Positions 35,127 to 44,628 of a stretch of DNA of 64,000 nt are shown one piece after another. Under the pieces are notes generated by a model. That model ran no database searches and had not been told where the DNA came from. It worked only from the letters and a program-made list of their open reading frames with translations. A program made the translations under genes and the position numbers. How positions within the stretch are numbered: position 1 is the first letter of the stretch; each line of letters begins with the position of its first letter. The DNA comes from Leptolyngbya sp. 'hensonii'. GTDB taxonomy: Bacteria; Cyanobacteriota; Cyanobacteriia; GCF-001939115. The stretch is taken from NCBI RefSeq assembly GCF_001939115.1, contig NZ_MQTZ01000052.1:30542-94541 (forward strand). Direction: 5' to 3'.

Positions 35127-35969
35127 TTAGAGTCCGGCTGGGAGACCTGTAGGTTTGCCCTGCACACTGGTCACAATTCTACCCCAGCCCGATTCGCCCC
35201 CCTGGTCCCAGAAGATTTGCTGCATTACATCATAGCTATAGAGGTCGTAGGCTCCTCCCAGGCCAATATCGTAGGAGTCGCTGGCTCCATGTCGCGACCC
35301 ATAAGGGTCATGAACCAGCCAGATCTTGCGCATTGGATTGTGCCCAACAATCAAGCAGATATGCCCACTGCCTTTGTAGGCAAAACCGACCACAACGGGA
35401 ATACCGAGCCCCAAGGACTGTAAGACATCTTTGGGGGATAGGGAGTAGCTGAAATAGGATTCAATTCCCAGGTCTCTCAATGCTTCTGTTTGAGCCCCAT
35501 GATCGATAGTGTCCCCGTATTTAGCCACAATTCTCATATAGAGCGACTCTGGTTCCGGGTAACCTTGAGCCTGGGCCTGTTTCGTTAATTCTCCTTTGAG
35601 GAGATAATCAGCCAGCATGGTGTTGCTGGTGGTGTTGCACTGACGCCAACCCCCACCAAAGATCGCTGGGTCATTATTTAATTGGGAACAGTAGGGGACG
35701 GGTAGCTTGATCGGCTTCAGGAGGTCTTCCCCTTCAATTTTGATATGGGGGTCATAGGCATAGACTTTCTGGAGTTTGGTTTTCCCATCTCTGGCGGTGA
35801 GGGGATGAGCCAACACCAAATAGAGATGCTGATTGCGAGCGGGAGCATATTCAGTCACGTAAAAACTATGCCCTTTCGGGATAGGGATTCTTTCGGCATC
35901 ACTTAAATCGGTGGCCCCCAATATTTTCTTTTTTAAGAAAGTATTTGCTGCGGCAGTTACCTTAGGCAT
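35127..35969 (-). CDS. C39-like cysteine peptidase
   Basis: 280 residues. The C-terminal two-thirds has a papain-like C39_2 pattern: Cys111 in GGGWRQCNTTSNTM, His203 in GSGHICLIVGH, and Asp221 in LVHDPYGSRHG, giving a plausible Cys-His-Asp triad. The N-terminal 90 residues form a separate beta-rich segment with HSFYVTEYAPARNQHLY. There is no signal peptide, so it is probably cytoplasmic or exported by a non-classical route. ATG 35969 has GAGG ahead. It lies 94 bp downstream of ureC and nine bases upstream of the allophanate-hydrolase-like domain gene. Substrate unknown. Confidence 0.75.
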   Translation of the reverse strand: MPKVTAAANTFLKKKILGATDLSDAERIPIPKGHSFYVTEYAPARNQHLYLVLAHPLTARDGKTKLQKVYAYDPHIKIEGEDLLKPIKLPVPYCSQLNNDPAIFGGGWRQCNTTSNTMLADYLLKGELTKQAQAQGYPEPESLYMRIVAKYGDTIDHGAQTEALRDLGIESYFSYSLSPKDVLQSLGLGIPVVVGFAYKGSGHICLIVGHNPMRKIWLVHDPYGSRHGASDSYDIGLGGAYDLYSYDVMQQIFWDQGGESGWGRIVTSVQGKPTGLPAGL

Positions 35970-36063
35970 AATGCAACCTCATCGTGGGGGAAAACAACAC
36001 CCATCTTGTGACCATGATGGGCAAGATTAAGGACACCGTAAATTCGACAAACCGCTAATTTCT

Positions 36064-37773
36064 CTAAAATAGGAAATAACGCTGGGCCATCGGCAAAACG
36101 GTTGCTGGTTCGCAGGTCAGGAGTTGCCCATTGGCTCTGACTTCGTAAGTTTCTGGGTCCACTTCCATGACAGGCAAAGCATCGTTGAGCTTCATGCTTT
36201 GCTTGCTGAGCTGGCGCGTGCCAGAAACAGCGACAGCAGGTTTCTGGAGTCGTAGTTGGGTTGGAATTTCCCGTTCCAGCGCCATCTGGGAGACGAAGGT
36301 CAGGGATGTGGCGACGATCGCCCCCCCATAGCTGGCAAACATGGGCCGCATATGCACGGGCTGGGGGGTGGGAATACTGGCGTTGGCATCCCCCATCTGG
36401 GCCCAGGCAATCATCCCACCTTTCAGGACCAGTTCTGGTTTGACCCCAAACATGGCCGGACGCCAAAGGCACAGATCCGCCAGTTTACCCTCCTCGATCG
36501 AGCCTACGTACTGGGCAATGCCATGGGTAATCGCCGGATTAATTGTGTACTTGGCGATATAGCGTTTGGCCCGCTGGTTATCGTTGCGGTCTGTATCTTC
36601 CGCCAGTGCGCCCCGCTGTACCTTCATTTTGTGGGCAGTTTGCCAGGAACGGATAATCACCTCCCCGATCCGCCCCATGGCCTGGGAGTCGGAGGAGATC
36701 ATACTGAAGGCTCCCAGATCGTGCAGGATATCTTCGGCGGCGATCGTCTCCCGGCGAATCCGCGACTCGGCAAAAGCCACATCCTCTGGAATGCTGGGGT
36801 CCAGATGGTGGCAGACCATCAGCATATCCAGGTGCTCGTCCAGGGTGTTGAGGGTGTAGGGCCGGGTAGGGTTGGTTGAGGAGGGCAGCACATTGGCTTC
36901 GCCACAGATTTTGATGATGTCTGGGGCATGGCCGCCCCCGGCCCCTTCCGTGTGATAAGTGTGGATGACCCGATCCTTAAAGGCGGCGATCGTGTCTTCC
37001 ACGAACCCAGCTTCATTCAGGGTGTCCGTATGGATGGCCACCTGCACATCATACAGATCAGCCACCGTCAGACAGGTATCGATCGCAGCAGGGGTGGTGC
37101 CCCAATCTTCATGCAGTTTCAAACCCATGACTCCTGCCTGAACCTGCTCAATCAGTCCTTCTGGGCGGCTGCTATTGCCCTTGCCCAGAAAACCCAGGTT
37201 CATGGGAAAGGCATCGGCGGCCTGCAGCATGCGATGGATATTCCAGGGGCCAGGGGTACAGGTGGTGGCATTTGTACCGGCAGCGGGACCCGTGCCCCCT
37301 CCAATCATGGTGGTAATCCCAGCGGCGATCGCCACCTCGATTTGCTGGGGACAGATGAAGTGAATGTGGGTGTCAATACCGCCTGCAGTCAGGATCATGC
37401 CTTCCCCGGCGATCGCCTCCGTCCCTGGCCCAATGATGATATTGATGTTGTCCTGAATGTAGGGGTTGCCTGCCTTGCCAATTCTGGCGATGCGACCATC
37501 CTTAATCCCGACATCGGCTTTGACAATTCCCCACCAATCCAGGATCAGGGCATTGGTGATCACGACATCTACCGCACCATTGGCATTGGGAATGGGAGAT
37601 TGCCCCATGCCGTCTCGAATCACTTTGCCGCCCCCGAATTTTACCTCCTCCCCATAGGTGGTGTAATCTTGCTCCACTTCGATGATCAGGTCGGTATCCG
37701 CCAGACGAACCCGATCACCAACGGTGGGACCAAAGGTTTCTGCGTAGGCGCGACGATCCATGCGATAGCTCAT
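36064..37773 (-). CDS. ureC: Urease subunit alpha
   Basis: 569 residues, standard length. Nickel ligands are in place: His136 and His138 (DTHIHF), carbamylated Lys219 ([10 protein letters not shown]), His248, His274 and Asp362. The flap Cys321 and catalytic His322 (MVCHHLD) are also present. It hydrolyses urea to ammonia and carbamate, giving CO2, with UreA and UreB. It is the last urease gene in this minus-strand cluster. ureE, ureF and ureG are not in the window and must be elsewhere for nickel insertion. Confidence 0.99.
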   Translation of the reverse strand: MSYRMDRRAYAETFGPTVGDRVRLADTDLIIEVEQDYTTYGEEVKFGGGKVIRDGMGQSPIPNANGAVDVVITNALILDWWGIVKADVGIKDGRIARIGKAGNPYIQDNINIIIGPGTEAIAGEGMILTAGGIDTHIHFICPQQIEVAIAAGITTMIGGGTGPAAGTNATTCTPGPWNIHRMLQAADAFPMNLGFLGKGNSSRPEGLIEQVQAGVMGLKLHEDWGTTPAAIDTCLTVADLYDVQVAIHTDTLNEAGFVEDTIAAFKDRVIHTYHTEGAGGGHAPDIIKICGEANVLPSSTNPTRPYTLNTLDEHLDMLMVCHHLDPSIPEDVAFAESRIRRETIAAEDILHDLGAFSMISSDSQAMGRIGEVIIRSWQTAHKMKVQRGALAEDTDRNDNQRAKRYIAKYTINPAITHGIAQYVGSIEEGKLADLCLWRPAMFGVKPELVLKGGMIAWAQMGDANASIPTPQPVHMRPMFASYGGAIVATSLTFVSQMALEREIPTQLRLQKPAVAVSGTRQLSKQSMKLNDALPVMEVDPETYEVRANGQLLTCEPATVLPMAQRYFLF

Positions 37774-37828
37774 GCTGTTCTGTCTTCCTCACATCTGCTG
37801 GTGGACTGGAACCCGATTCGGGGATGGT

Positions 37829-38134
37829 TCAGAGCGGGCCGTTGATTTTGCCATTGAAGCCGTAGATCTGGCGACTACCCACCAGGGCTACTAGTTCTAC
37901 GGTGCGATCGTCCCCTGGTTCAAAGCGGACGGCAGTTCCGGCAGGAATGTTGAGGCGCATGCCGCGAGCCTGTTCCCGGTCAAACTGTAGCGCTGCGTTG
38001 ACTTCATAGAAGTGGAAGTGGGAGCCAATCTGGATCGGACGATCGCCCGTATTTGACACCTGCAGACGCAGGGTTGAACGGCCAGCATTGAGTTCGATGT
38101 CACCAGGTTCAACGTAAAATTCTCCGGGGATCAT
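37829..38134 (-). CDS. ureB: Urease subunit beta
   Basis: 101 residues from ATG 38134 ([19 protein letters not shown]), matching the usual UreB length. It includes [19 protein letters not shown] and [15 protein letters not shown]. The frame is open to 38230, but the extra 32 residues would overlap the end of the upstream gene and are absent from the family. It lies 55 bp before ureC. It is separated from ureA by the inserted membrane-protein gene rather than adjoining it. Confidence 0.97.
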   Translation of the reverse strand: MIPGEFYVEPGDIELNAGRSTLRLQVSNTGDRPIQIGSHFHFYEVNAALQFDREQARGMRLNIPAGTAVRFEPGDDRTVELVALVGSRQIYGFNGKINGPL

Positions 38135-38210
38135 GGCAAGGGCTAACCTGTGAGTAATTTCCACACCTGCAAGTGTCTCACAAGACTGTAGAAAAAGAGT
38201 AGTTGAAAAG

Positions 38211-39989
38211 TCAGGATTTGGTAGGCTCAATTAGATATTTGAACAAAGCACCTTTGGCTAGGCGATCGACGGTCGAAGTGGTTCTGGGTTTGAGGGAAAA
38301 GAGTTCTCCACCTCGCAACCGGAGAGGCCCTTCAATGCGGGTGAGTTGCTGGTTGACGGGTTTGAGGAAAATCAGGTGGGAGTCGCTCTGAACACGAGCA
38401 TAGCCAGGCCAGGTCAGGGTAAAACTGATAAAGCCACCTTCCCCATCCGATCGGGTTGCATTGGGCCATTTCTTCAGCACAATGTAGGCTTTGGGCTGAC
38501 GTTTCCAGTCCTTGGGGAACTGATAGATTTGTTCGAAGACGAGTTCATCTGCCCAGGAATTTGTCTTAATAAATTGAGTTTGGGGCAGATGTTCATTGGA
38601 GATAAAAATGATGGTGTTGTCTTCAATATCAGGGCTATTTTCTACCACAGCAGTCCAGAGCTGTTTCTGATAGTTCCAACTCAAAATATAGTCGTGCTGA
38701 ATCACGACTCGATAGGCGACAACTGTGCCTAAATAGAAAGCCAATAAAACCAGGGCATAATTTCCCAGACGAGCAGTATTAAAAATAGTGAGAAGTCGAG
38801 AAATAAGATAGGCAAAACAAAAAGAACCCCCGAAAGTGGCAGCCAGATGAACAGAAGTCATACGGCCTAGTTCAGCGATGGGAGGATAGTGGGTGAAGGA
38901 AAAAACATAGCCTAATCCGAACAGAATCAGTCCAGAGATAAATAAGCGAAAATCAGAATGAATCAGCACCTGAATTCCAGGCCAGAGTTGCTGGGGGCGA
39001 AGCAAATTTCGCCATGTTCGAAGGGAGTTTGGAAGTAAGAAACTAAGCGTATCGTGGGGTAAGGTCGGTTGGTTTGAACGGGGAAGCTTGAGAAGTTGGA
39101 ACAGACCCAAAAAGACCCCTGAAAAAATCAGAAAAAATAGAAGTGCGTCCCCTGTCCATTGGGAAATTGCTTTGAAAGGGGCTGTAAAAAATAGGGAACT
39201 ACTAACAGAGGGGCCAATAAAAATAGCCTTGATAATTTTCGTGAAAATATCAGTTAACGTGCCTGCTGCATGAGAAACCCGGGGTTCACGACTCAGCAAG
39301 CGGATCAGGAACGAGCCCAGAACGAGCCCTGCCAGGATGCTGCCGTGGCGGATCAGACGTAACCCTAATTTGCGATCCCAGGACTGGTTCAAAAGGGGAA
39401 TGCCAAAAAATACGGGGAACGTAGATTCATAACACAGCAGAGAACAGGCAATAACTGCGTAAGAGATTGTTTTCCGACCTTTCAAATAGCAGAGGGTGGC
39501 GATCAGCAGAAAGGTGAGGGAATTCTGGAGCATGAATGCATGGCAGAGCAATGTTTTGGTGGTGTCTGCCGGAAATAAACAGAAGGCGATCGCACCCGTG
39601 AAAGCAAAAATCCTGGAATCTAGTATTCGCAGAATTTTATAAAACAGAAAACAGTTCAGAAAAACGGATAGAAATCCAAGGATATAAATCCCCTGTAAAC
39701 CCCCTAATTTGTCTCCCAGAAAAGCAAACAAACTGTACAGATAGTAACCGATCGGTTTGCCGGAAGGCCACAGCCAGAATACTTCTAATTGCTGAATTAA
39801 ATAGGACCAGGGCTGATCCATAGCCGTTGAAATGACGGCATAGTCGTCCTCATAAAATCCAAATTTTTGAATATGGAAAAAATGGGAAAACCAGCTGAGT
39901 AATCCCAGAAAAATAAAGGCGAACCAGGATTCGTTCTGAAATAGGGAGGAGAACGGACGGATGATTCTGGATGGCAGGGCCGCGGCCAT
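38211..39989 (-). CDS. Multi-pass membrane protein, GT-C glycosyltransferase-like
   Basis: 592 residues with about ten to twelve predicted hydrophobic helices. The first loop carries FYEDDYAV, an acidic Glu-Asp-Asp placed as in GT-C (GT39/GT83-like) glycosyltransferases, where such residues act in catalysis; the C-terminal 130 residues form a soluble, mostly beta region. The specific family is not recognised, so GT-C is inference from topology and this motif. The DNA is visibly richer in A+T than the urease genes on either side. It lies between ureA and ureB in the same orientation, with 15 bp to ureA, which looks like an insertion into the urease operon. Confidence 0.6.
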   Translation of the reverse strand: MAAALPSRIIRPFSSLFQNESWFAFIFLGLLSWFSHFFHIQKFGFYEDDYAVISTAMDQPWSYLIQQLEVFWLWPSGKPIGYYLYSLFAFLGDKLGGLQGIYILGFLSVFLNCFLFYKILRILDSRIFAFTGAIAFCLFPADTTKTLLCHAFMLQNSLTFLLIATLCYLKGRKTISYAVIACSLLCYESTFPVFFGIPLLNQSWDRKLGLRLIRHGSILAGLVLGSFLIRLLSREPRVSHAAGTLTDIFTKIIKAIFIGPSVSSSLFFTAPFKAISQWTGDALLFFLIFSGVFLGLFQLLKLPRSNQPTLPHDTLSFLLPNSLRTWRNLLRPQQLWPGIQVLIHSDFRLFISGLILFGLGYVFSFTHYPPIAELGRMTSVHLAATFGGSFCFAYLISRLLTIFNTARLGNYALVLLAFYLGTVVAYRVVIQHDYILSWNYQKQLWTAVVENSPDIEDNTIIFISNEHLPQTQFIKTNSWADELVFEQIYQFPKDWKRQPKAYIVLKKWPNATRSDGEGGFISFTLTWPGYARVQSDSHLIFLKPVNQQLTRIEGPLRLRGGELFSLKPRTTSTVDRLAKGALFKYLIEPTKS

Positions 39990-40004
39990 AGGCTGCAGTT
40001 CGAT

Positions 40005-40307
40005 CTAATGGATCGGGTGATGTACAGTTACTAGTTTAGTTCCATCGGGAAAGGTGGCTTCGACCTGAACTTCGTGGATCATTTCTGGGATGCCTTCCAT
40101 GACGTCGTTGCGGGTTAAGAGGGTGGTGCCATAGCTCATGAGTTCGGCGACGGTGCGGCCTTCTCTGGCTCCTTCTAGAATTGCGGCGGAGATGTAGGCG
40201 ATCGCTTCGGGGTAGTTCAATTTGAGTCCCCGGTCTTTGCGTCGTTCGGCGAGTAGGGCGGCGGTGAAGATTAGTAGTTTGTCTTTTTCCTGGGGGGAGA
40301 GTTGCAT
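40005..40307 (-). CDS. ureA: Urease subunit gamma
   Basis: 100 residues, the standard UreA length. Starts [20 protein letters not shown] and contains [21 protein letters not shown] and the C-terminal [13 protein letters not shown] end ([10 protein letters not shown]). UreA is a structural subunit of the urease trimer. It follows ureD on the minus strand after a 55-bp spacer with a dispersed palindrome. The GT-C-like gene begins 15 bp downstream. Confidence 0.98.
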   Translation of the reverse strand: MQLSPQEKDKLLIFTAALLAERRKDRGLKLNYPEAIAYISAAILEGAREGRTVAELMSYGTTLLTRNDVMEGIPEMIHEVQVEATFPDGTKLVTVHHPIH

Positions 40308-40333
40308 AGGGTTGGGATATGGGGTTTGGGTGG

Positions 40334-40353
40334 AGACGCGATAAATCGCGTCT
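40334..40353. repeat. Dispersed palindrome between ureD and ureA
   Basis: AGACGCGAT (40334-40342) and ATCGCGTCT (40345-40353) form a perfect hairpin with centre AA. The same core, with flanking GTACGG versus TTACGG, occurs again at 45474-45493. It contains the HIP1-like CGCGAT core. Confidence 0.75.
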
Positions 40354-40362
40354 GTACGGGTT

Positions 40363-41238
40363 TTAGGGGATTGGGGGCAGAGCGTCGGGCCAGATGCGGG
40401 GGGGATGGGCTGATCGGTTCAGGAGGGTAAGTCGAAGCAGGTTCCAGACGGCCATGAACCAGCGGCGGGCTTCGATCGTGGAAGCTCCCCGGTAGCGGCA
40501 CAGGAGCCCTGCTTGCAGACGGGTGACCCCGATTTCACCCCGTGGGGAGGGATGTTCCCAGAGTTGGCGGGCTTGGGTAACCAGATCACGGGAGATGGCC
40601 TGTCCAACAATCGCCAGACTGGCGATCACGGGTTGGTTGGCTAACCCATGGGGGCTGCGAAACACAGTTTCACAGCCTTCGATCCATTGGGGATCGATCC
40701 AGAGGGGATGCCCTGCTCGCCAGATTTCGGTGCGCGATCGCCAGTGACCCTGAACAAACTGTTCGCCTCTCGCACTGCGTCCTAATCGGGTCATCTCCCA
40801 ACCCATCCAGATGGACGTTGGAGCCAATTCTACCCGTAAATGCTGTCGATGAATGGCGTCATTGAAAACAATTGTTTCTTGGGGCAACCATTCCAGGCAG
40901 GCGTGGTCAGCCAGGGTAATCTGGATGGTTTGGCTGGATTCCAGGGAACTCCGGTAGATCTTGGCGGCGGCGGCGGTAGTAATCAGGGCATGGGTGTGGG
41001 GTTGTAAGGTGAGGTGGAGAGAAAGCCGATCGCCCCCAACCATCCCTCCAGCCGTATGGAGAATCACGGTGTGGCAAACTTCTGGCCCTTCTGGATAGAA
41101 GGGTCGTTGAAGTTTCAACGGCGCGCAGGCATAGGAGGTACTGGGAAGCGTCATCCCCTGACGGTTACTGTAGGTGAGGTGGAGTTGACCGTGCCAGGTG
41201 TGGGGTTCAAGCATGATCGTCTGAAGAGAACTGTTCAT
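40363..41238 (-). CDS. ureD: Urease accessory protein UreD
   Basis: About 291 residues from ATG 41238 ([17 protein letters not shown]). Family motifs are [40 protein letters not shown] and [16 protein letters not shown]. UreD binds apo-urease first and guides nickel insertion with UreF and UreG. The frame is open to 41358, but the extra codons would run across a palindromic site (41335-41351) and have no family support. It heads the urease cluster, divergent from sbtA. Confidence 0.93.
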   Translation of the reverse strand: MNSSLQTIMLEPHTWHGQLHLTYSNRQGMTLPSTSYACAPLKLQRPFYPEGPEVCHTVILHTAGGMVGGDRLSLHLTLQPHTHALITTAAAAKIYRSSLESSQTIQITLADHACLEWLPQETIVFNDAIHRQHLRVELAPTSIWMGWEMTRLGRSARGEQFVQGHWRSRTEIWRAGHPLWIDPQWIEGCETVFRSPHGLANQPVIASLAIVGQAISRDLVTQARQLWEHPSPRGEIGVTRLQAGLLCRYRGASTIEARRWFMAVWNLLRLTLLNRSAHPPRIWPDALPPIP

Positions 41239-41707
41239 GGACTGACCTGGCGCGAACCGGAGAAATGGGAAAGGGTGTAAGCTGTGAACCCCGCAAAATT
41301 TAACCCCAATCAACAACCTGGATTTTGGCTGCCCGTCAATCATTGATTGACTTGCCACTAGTGGACCTTCGAGTACTTTAAGCGTCTTAGGGTCACCTTG
41401 AGGTCACTTTTTTGGCGATGCCGCATCTGATAGGGCTACTGCAAACTATTTTGAACGATTCAGCGTTACTTTGCAGGAACCTTGGAGATAAAACTTAAAG
41501 AAAATAGGGGTCAATAGTCCGCTATAGATTAAGTTTAATCCCTGTCTCAGGGGATCCCAATTCACATTCTGATTCAGAATAGGTTTCATCCTGTGCTTCG
41601 TCAGCGGCGTTGCCTGCAACGTCTATGCCAGCGCATAGTTTGGAATCCCGACTGATGAGTCACGCAAAGTTCTGTATTTTATGGCTTTCCCGACCTGAGG
41701 AGTGGGC
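41239..41707. promoter_or_regulatory. Divergent regulatory region between ureD and sbtA (469 bp)
   Basis: Holds two clear palindromes: GTCAATCATTGATTGAC (41335-41351, perfect arms around one base) and GATTAAGTTTAATC (41527-41540, perfect arms around GT). GGTCAC is directly repeated at 41391 and 41402, an 11-bp spacing. The urease side has no canonical GTA-N8-TAC NtcA site. The palindromes are plausible binding sites for regulators of urease and of low-CO2 induction of sbtA. No -10/-35 pair was assigned. Confidence 0.5.
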
Positions 41708-42676
41708 ATGGATGCTAGCCTGATTGTCTCCAATATTTTAAATCCGCCTGTACTGTTTTTCTTTCTGGGAATGATCGCGATTTTCGTCAAATCCGATCTG
41801 GAGATTCCCCCGCCTGTCCCTAAATTGCTCTCCCTGTATCTCCTGTTTGCGATCGGCTTCAAGGGGGGCGTGGAACTGATCAAAAGTGGGGTGACGCAGG
41901 AAGTCATCTTCACCATGTTGGCGGCAATGCTGATGGCCTGCTTTGTGCCGATCTACACCTTCTTTATTTTGAAGTTGAAACTGGATAGCTACGATGCCGC
42001 TGCGATCGCAGCCACCTACGGCTCTATCAGTGCGGTGACCTTCATTACCGCTAGCGCATTTCTCCATGAACTGGGCATTGATTACGATGGCTATATGGTG
42101 GCTGCTCTAGCCCTAATGGAGTCGCCAGCTATTATTGTGGGTCTAATTTTGGTCAACCTGTTCACGGTAGACGAGGAGCGAGAATTTGCTTGGGGAGAAG
42201 TGTTGCAGGAAGCATTCCTCAACAGTTCCGTTTTTCTTTTGGTGGGGAGTCTGCTGATTGGGGTACTGACCGGTGAGCATGGCTGGAAAATGCTGGAACC
42301 CTTCACCCAGGGTTTGTTCTATGGCATTCTGACTTTCTTCTTGCTCGATATGGGATTGGTCGCTGCCCGAAGAATTAAAGACTTACAAAAAACCGGTGTT
42401 TTTCTGATTTCATTTGCCATACTGATTCCGATCGTCAATGCAGGCATTGGATTGCTGATTGCCAGGTTTATCGGCATGCATGAGGGAAATGCTCTCCTGT
42501 TCGCTGTGCTGTCCGCTAGCGCTTCTTACATCGCTGTTCCGGCTGCCATGCGCTTGACCGTTCCCGAAGCAAACCCTAGTCTGTACGTTTCAACAGCCCT
42601 GGCCGTGACCTTTCCGTTCAATATTATCGTGGGGATTCCCCTCTATTTGTACGGAATTCAACAGCTTTGGAGATAA
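41708..42676 (+). CDS. sbtA: Sodium-dependent bicarbonate transporter SbtA
   Basis: 322 residues from ATG 41708. It has ten or so membrane helices. Family segments include MIAIFVKSDLEIPPPVPKLLSLYLLFAIGFKGGVEL (cited as KSDLEIPPP and AIGFKGGVEL), ATYGSISAVTF and SASYIAVPAAMRL. SbtA is a high-affinity Na+/HCO3- symporter of the plasma membrane in the CO2-concentrating mechanism. The regulator gene sbtB starts three bases after its stop. It is divergent from the urease genes. Confidence 0.97.
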   Translation: MDASLIVSNILNPPVLFFFLGMIAIFVKSDLEIPPPVPKLLSLYLLFAIGFKGGVELIKSGVTQEVIFTMLAAMLMACFVPIYTFFILKLKLDSYDAAAIAATYGSISAVTFITASAFLHELGIDYDGYMVAALALMESPAIIVGLILVNLFTVDEEREFAWGEVLQEAFLNSSVFLLVGSLLIGVLTGEHGWKMLEPFTQGLFYGILTFFLLDMGLVAARRIKDLQKTGVFLISFAILIPIVNAGIGLLIARFIGMHEGNALLFAVLSASASYIAVPAAMRLTVPEANPSLYVSTALAVTFPFNIIVGIPLYLYGIQQLWR

Positions 42677-42679
42677 CAC

Positions 42680-42991
42680 ATGCATTTAGTTAAAAAGATT
42701 GAGATTATTGCCGGTTCCTTTGAACTGGCCAAGATTCTGGAAGGGCTGGATCAGTCCGAGGTTCATGGGCATGTGGTGATTCGGAATGTTACAGGGAAGG
42801 GGTTGCGGGGCAACACCGAAGACCTGGACATGACGATGTTGGATAACGTCTATGTGCTGGCTTTCTGTATGCCCGATCAGATTAAGCCAGTTGTGGAGCA
42901 TATTCGACCCATCCTGAATAAATTTGGGGGCACCTGTTACATCTCCGATGTGATGGAGATTCGATCGGTCAAATGCGTGTCTTCCTTGTAA
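42680..42991 (+). CDS. sbtB: PII-like signalling protein SbtB
   Basis: 103 residues. The PII-like ferredoxin fold reads KKIEIIAGSFELAKILEGL, then the T-loop region VTGKGLRGNTEDLDM, then YISDVMEIRSVKCVSSL. SbtB binds adenylyl nucleotides including cAMP and inhibits SbtA. Three bases separate it from sbtA, so the two are cotranscribed. The chain ends just after the first Cys, so the C-terminal CGPxGC redox loop described for Synechocystis SbtB is missing. Confidence 0.95.
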   Translation: MHLVKKIEIIAGSFELAKILEGLDQSEVHGHVVIRNVTGKGLRGNTEDLDMTMLDNVYVLAFCMPDQIKPVVEHIRPILNKFGGTCYISDVMEIRSVKCVSSL

Positions 42992-43092
42992 TAGATTTCG
43001 ACTCATAGGGGCAGCCTCTAGCGTTGCCCTGTCTTGCAATCACTTCTAAATTTGCCTAGATCAACCCATTTAGATGAGGAATTTAAGGAAAA

Positions 43093-43800
43093 ATGAGTCC
43101 AATCAAATCTGTTCTCGATCGCCGACATGTGCTGAAATTGGGTGCCGTTGCTGCCTATGGTCTGGTAGCCACTGCTGCTGACTGGTGGCAACATCCGGAG
43201 CCAGCCTGGGCAGCGGAGCCTCCTGCCGTGAGTCCAGATGTGGCCTTACAAAAGCTGATGGAGGGAAATCAGCGCTTCGTCCAGCAAAGAACCCGGCATC
43301 CTAACCAGAATCGAGCGCGGCTACAAGAGGTGGCTCAGGCTCAGCATCCTTTTGCCACGATTTTGAGTTGTGCTGATTCGCGCGTGCCCTCTGAAATTTT
43401 GTTCGATCAGGGGCTGGGGGATATTTTTGATGTGCGGGTGGCGGGTAATATTGTCACGCCGGAGGCCCTGGGTAGTCTGGAATATGCCGTGGCCCTCTTG
43501 AACTCGCCTCTGCTGATGGTTCTGGGACACGAGCGTTGTGGGGCCGTGACAGCAGCCGTGCAGGGGGAAGCCCTCCCTGGGAGCATTGGCACTTTCGTCA
43601 AGGCCATCAAGCCAGCTTTGGCCAGGGTCCGGGGGCAACAGGGGGATACAGTGGATAATGCGGTGACCGCCAATGTCCAATACCAAATGGAACGGCTGCA
43701 GAAATCCTCTCTCCTGACTGAACGCATCCGGTCCAGCCAGTTGAAGCTAGTGGGTGGCCGCTATGACCTGGATACGGGGGTTGTGACGATCGTCGCCTGA
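43093..43800 (+). CDS. Periplasmic beta-carbonic anhydrase with Tat signal (EcaB-like)
   Basis: 235 residues. The N-terminus has the twin-arginine pattern DRRHVLKLGA (Arg10-Arg11), a hydrophobic segment and a likely cleavage after AWA (residue 40). The beta-carbonic anhydrase zinc site is Cys93, His146 and Cys149 with the Asp95-Arg97 dyad (SCADSRVPS, GHERCGAV). It should interconvert CO2 and HCO3- outside the cytoplasm. It lies 101 bp after sbtB in the same direction, suggesting functional coupling with bicarbonate import. It resembles the EcaB type, but I cannot confirm orthology. Confidence 0.92.
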   Translation: MSPIKSVLDRRHVLKLGAVAAYGLVATAADWWQHPEPAWAAEPPAVSPDVALQKLMEGNQRFVQQRTRHPNQNRARLQEVAQAQHPFATILSCADSRVPSEILFDQGLGDIFDVRVAGNIVTPEALGSLEYAVALLNSPLLMVLGHERCGAVTAAVQGEALPGSIGTFVKAIKPALARVRGQQGDTVDNAVTANVQYQMERLQKSSLLTERIRSSQLKLVGGRYDLDTGVVTIVA

Positions 43801-43821
43801 GCGGGTCTCACCCCTGAGGCA

Positions 43822-44559
43822 TCAGAGGAGAATCCGATCAACAAACTTGGCAATAAATTCCTGGGAGATCGGAGTTTCTCGTAAATTCTGGACAATTGCT
43901 TTGAGTTCGTCCTGGTGATTTAGGTAGCGATCGCAATAGCGGGTAATGCGAATGGTCAAATCCTGGGCATCCAGTTCCGGGTGGAACTGAAACCCATAGA
44001 AGGGGCGATCGGCAATCTTGAACGCATGGTAAGGGCAGCGATCGGAATAGGCCAGCAGAATGGCATCCTGAGGCATGGCAGCGGCCCGTTCTTTGTGGCC
44101 TGCGATCGCCCAGAACCCATCGGGAACATCATGGAACAGAAGATCCTCCGCCGCAGCATTGGTCAACCAGAGGGGATAGGCTCCGATTTCCATACTGGCC
44201 TTGTCCACAATCACCTGCCCTCCCAAGGCGGTGACAGCGGCTTGGAAGCCGAAGCAGGAGGCAAAGACAGGCAGACCCGTCTGCATGCAGTGGATCAGGA
44301 GCTGTTCCGTCGGATGCACGAAGGGATAGCGATCGGGCTGGGTGACGGAAGCGTCGCTCGAACCACCGACGAAGAGAGCATCATACCCATCCACGCAGGT
44401 CGGGTCAAATTCTGGTGTGGCAAAAACATCCAGCACCTGGAACTGCTGCGACTCCAGATGGCTGTAGCGGACAAATTGGTCAAACTCTTCTTGCCGGGTC
44501 TGATCATCATCCCGGATCTGAAGCAACAGAATTTTGAGTTGAGAGCGTTGTTTCGCCAT
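43822..44559 (-). CDS. Class I glutamine amidotransferase-like protein
   Basis: About 245 residues. The nucleophile elbow is PVFASCFGFQAAV, with GFQFHPELD carrying the His-Glu of the triad; these match GATase class I. As a free-standing enzyme it resembles GMP-synthase-like amidotransferases that act with unknown partners. ATG 44559 is preferred over TTG 44574, which lies inside a palindrome. It is downstream of the cmp operon on the same strand but separated from it by a likely terminator. It converges with the carbonic anhydrase gene (21 bp apart). Confidence 0.82.
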   Translation of the reverse strand: MAKQRSQLKILLLQIRDDDQTRQEEFDQFVRYSHLESQQFQVLDVFATPEFDPTCVDGYDALFVGGSSDASVTQPDRYPFVHPTEQLLIHCMQTGLPVFASCFGFQAAVTALGGQVIVDKASMEIGAYPLWLTNAAAEDLLFHDVPDGFWAIAGHKERAAAMPQDAILLAYSDRCPYHAFKIADRPFYGFQFHPELDAQDLTIRITRYCDRYLNHQDELKAIVQNLRETPISQEFIAKFVDRILL

Positions 44560-44564
44560 GGAAA

Positions 44565-44588
44565 ATGAGGGCAATTAATTGCCCTCAT
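44565..44588 (-). terminator. Candidate terminator of the cmp operon (perfect palindrome)
   Basis: ATGAGGGCAATT at 44565-44576 is followed directly by its exact reverse complement to 44588. On the minus strand it folds as a 10-bp stem with a TTAA loop and is followed by TTTT. It lies 40 bp after the cmpD stop. The symmetry could also make it an operator for the next gene, which starts six bases away. Confidence 0.55.
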
Positions 44589-44628
44589 CGTAATACCAAT
44601 TGAAATTGATGCTGCTGTAAAATCAGAA

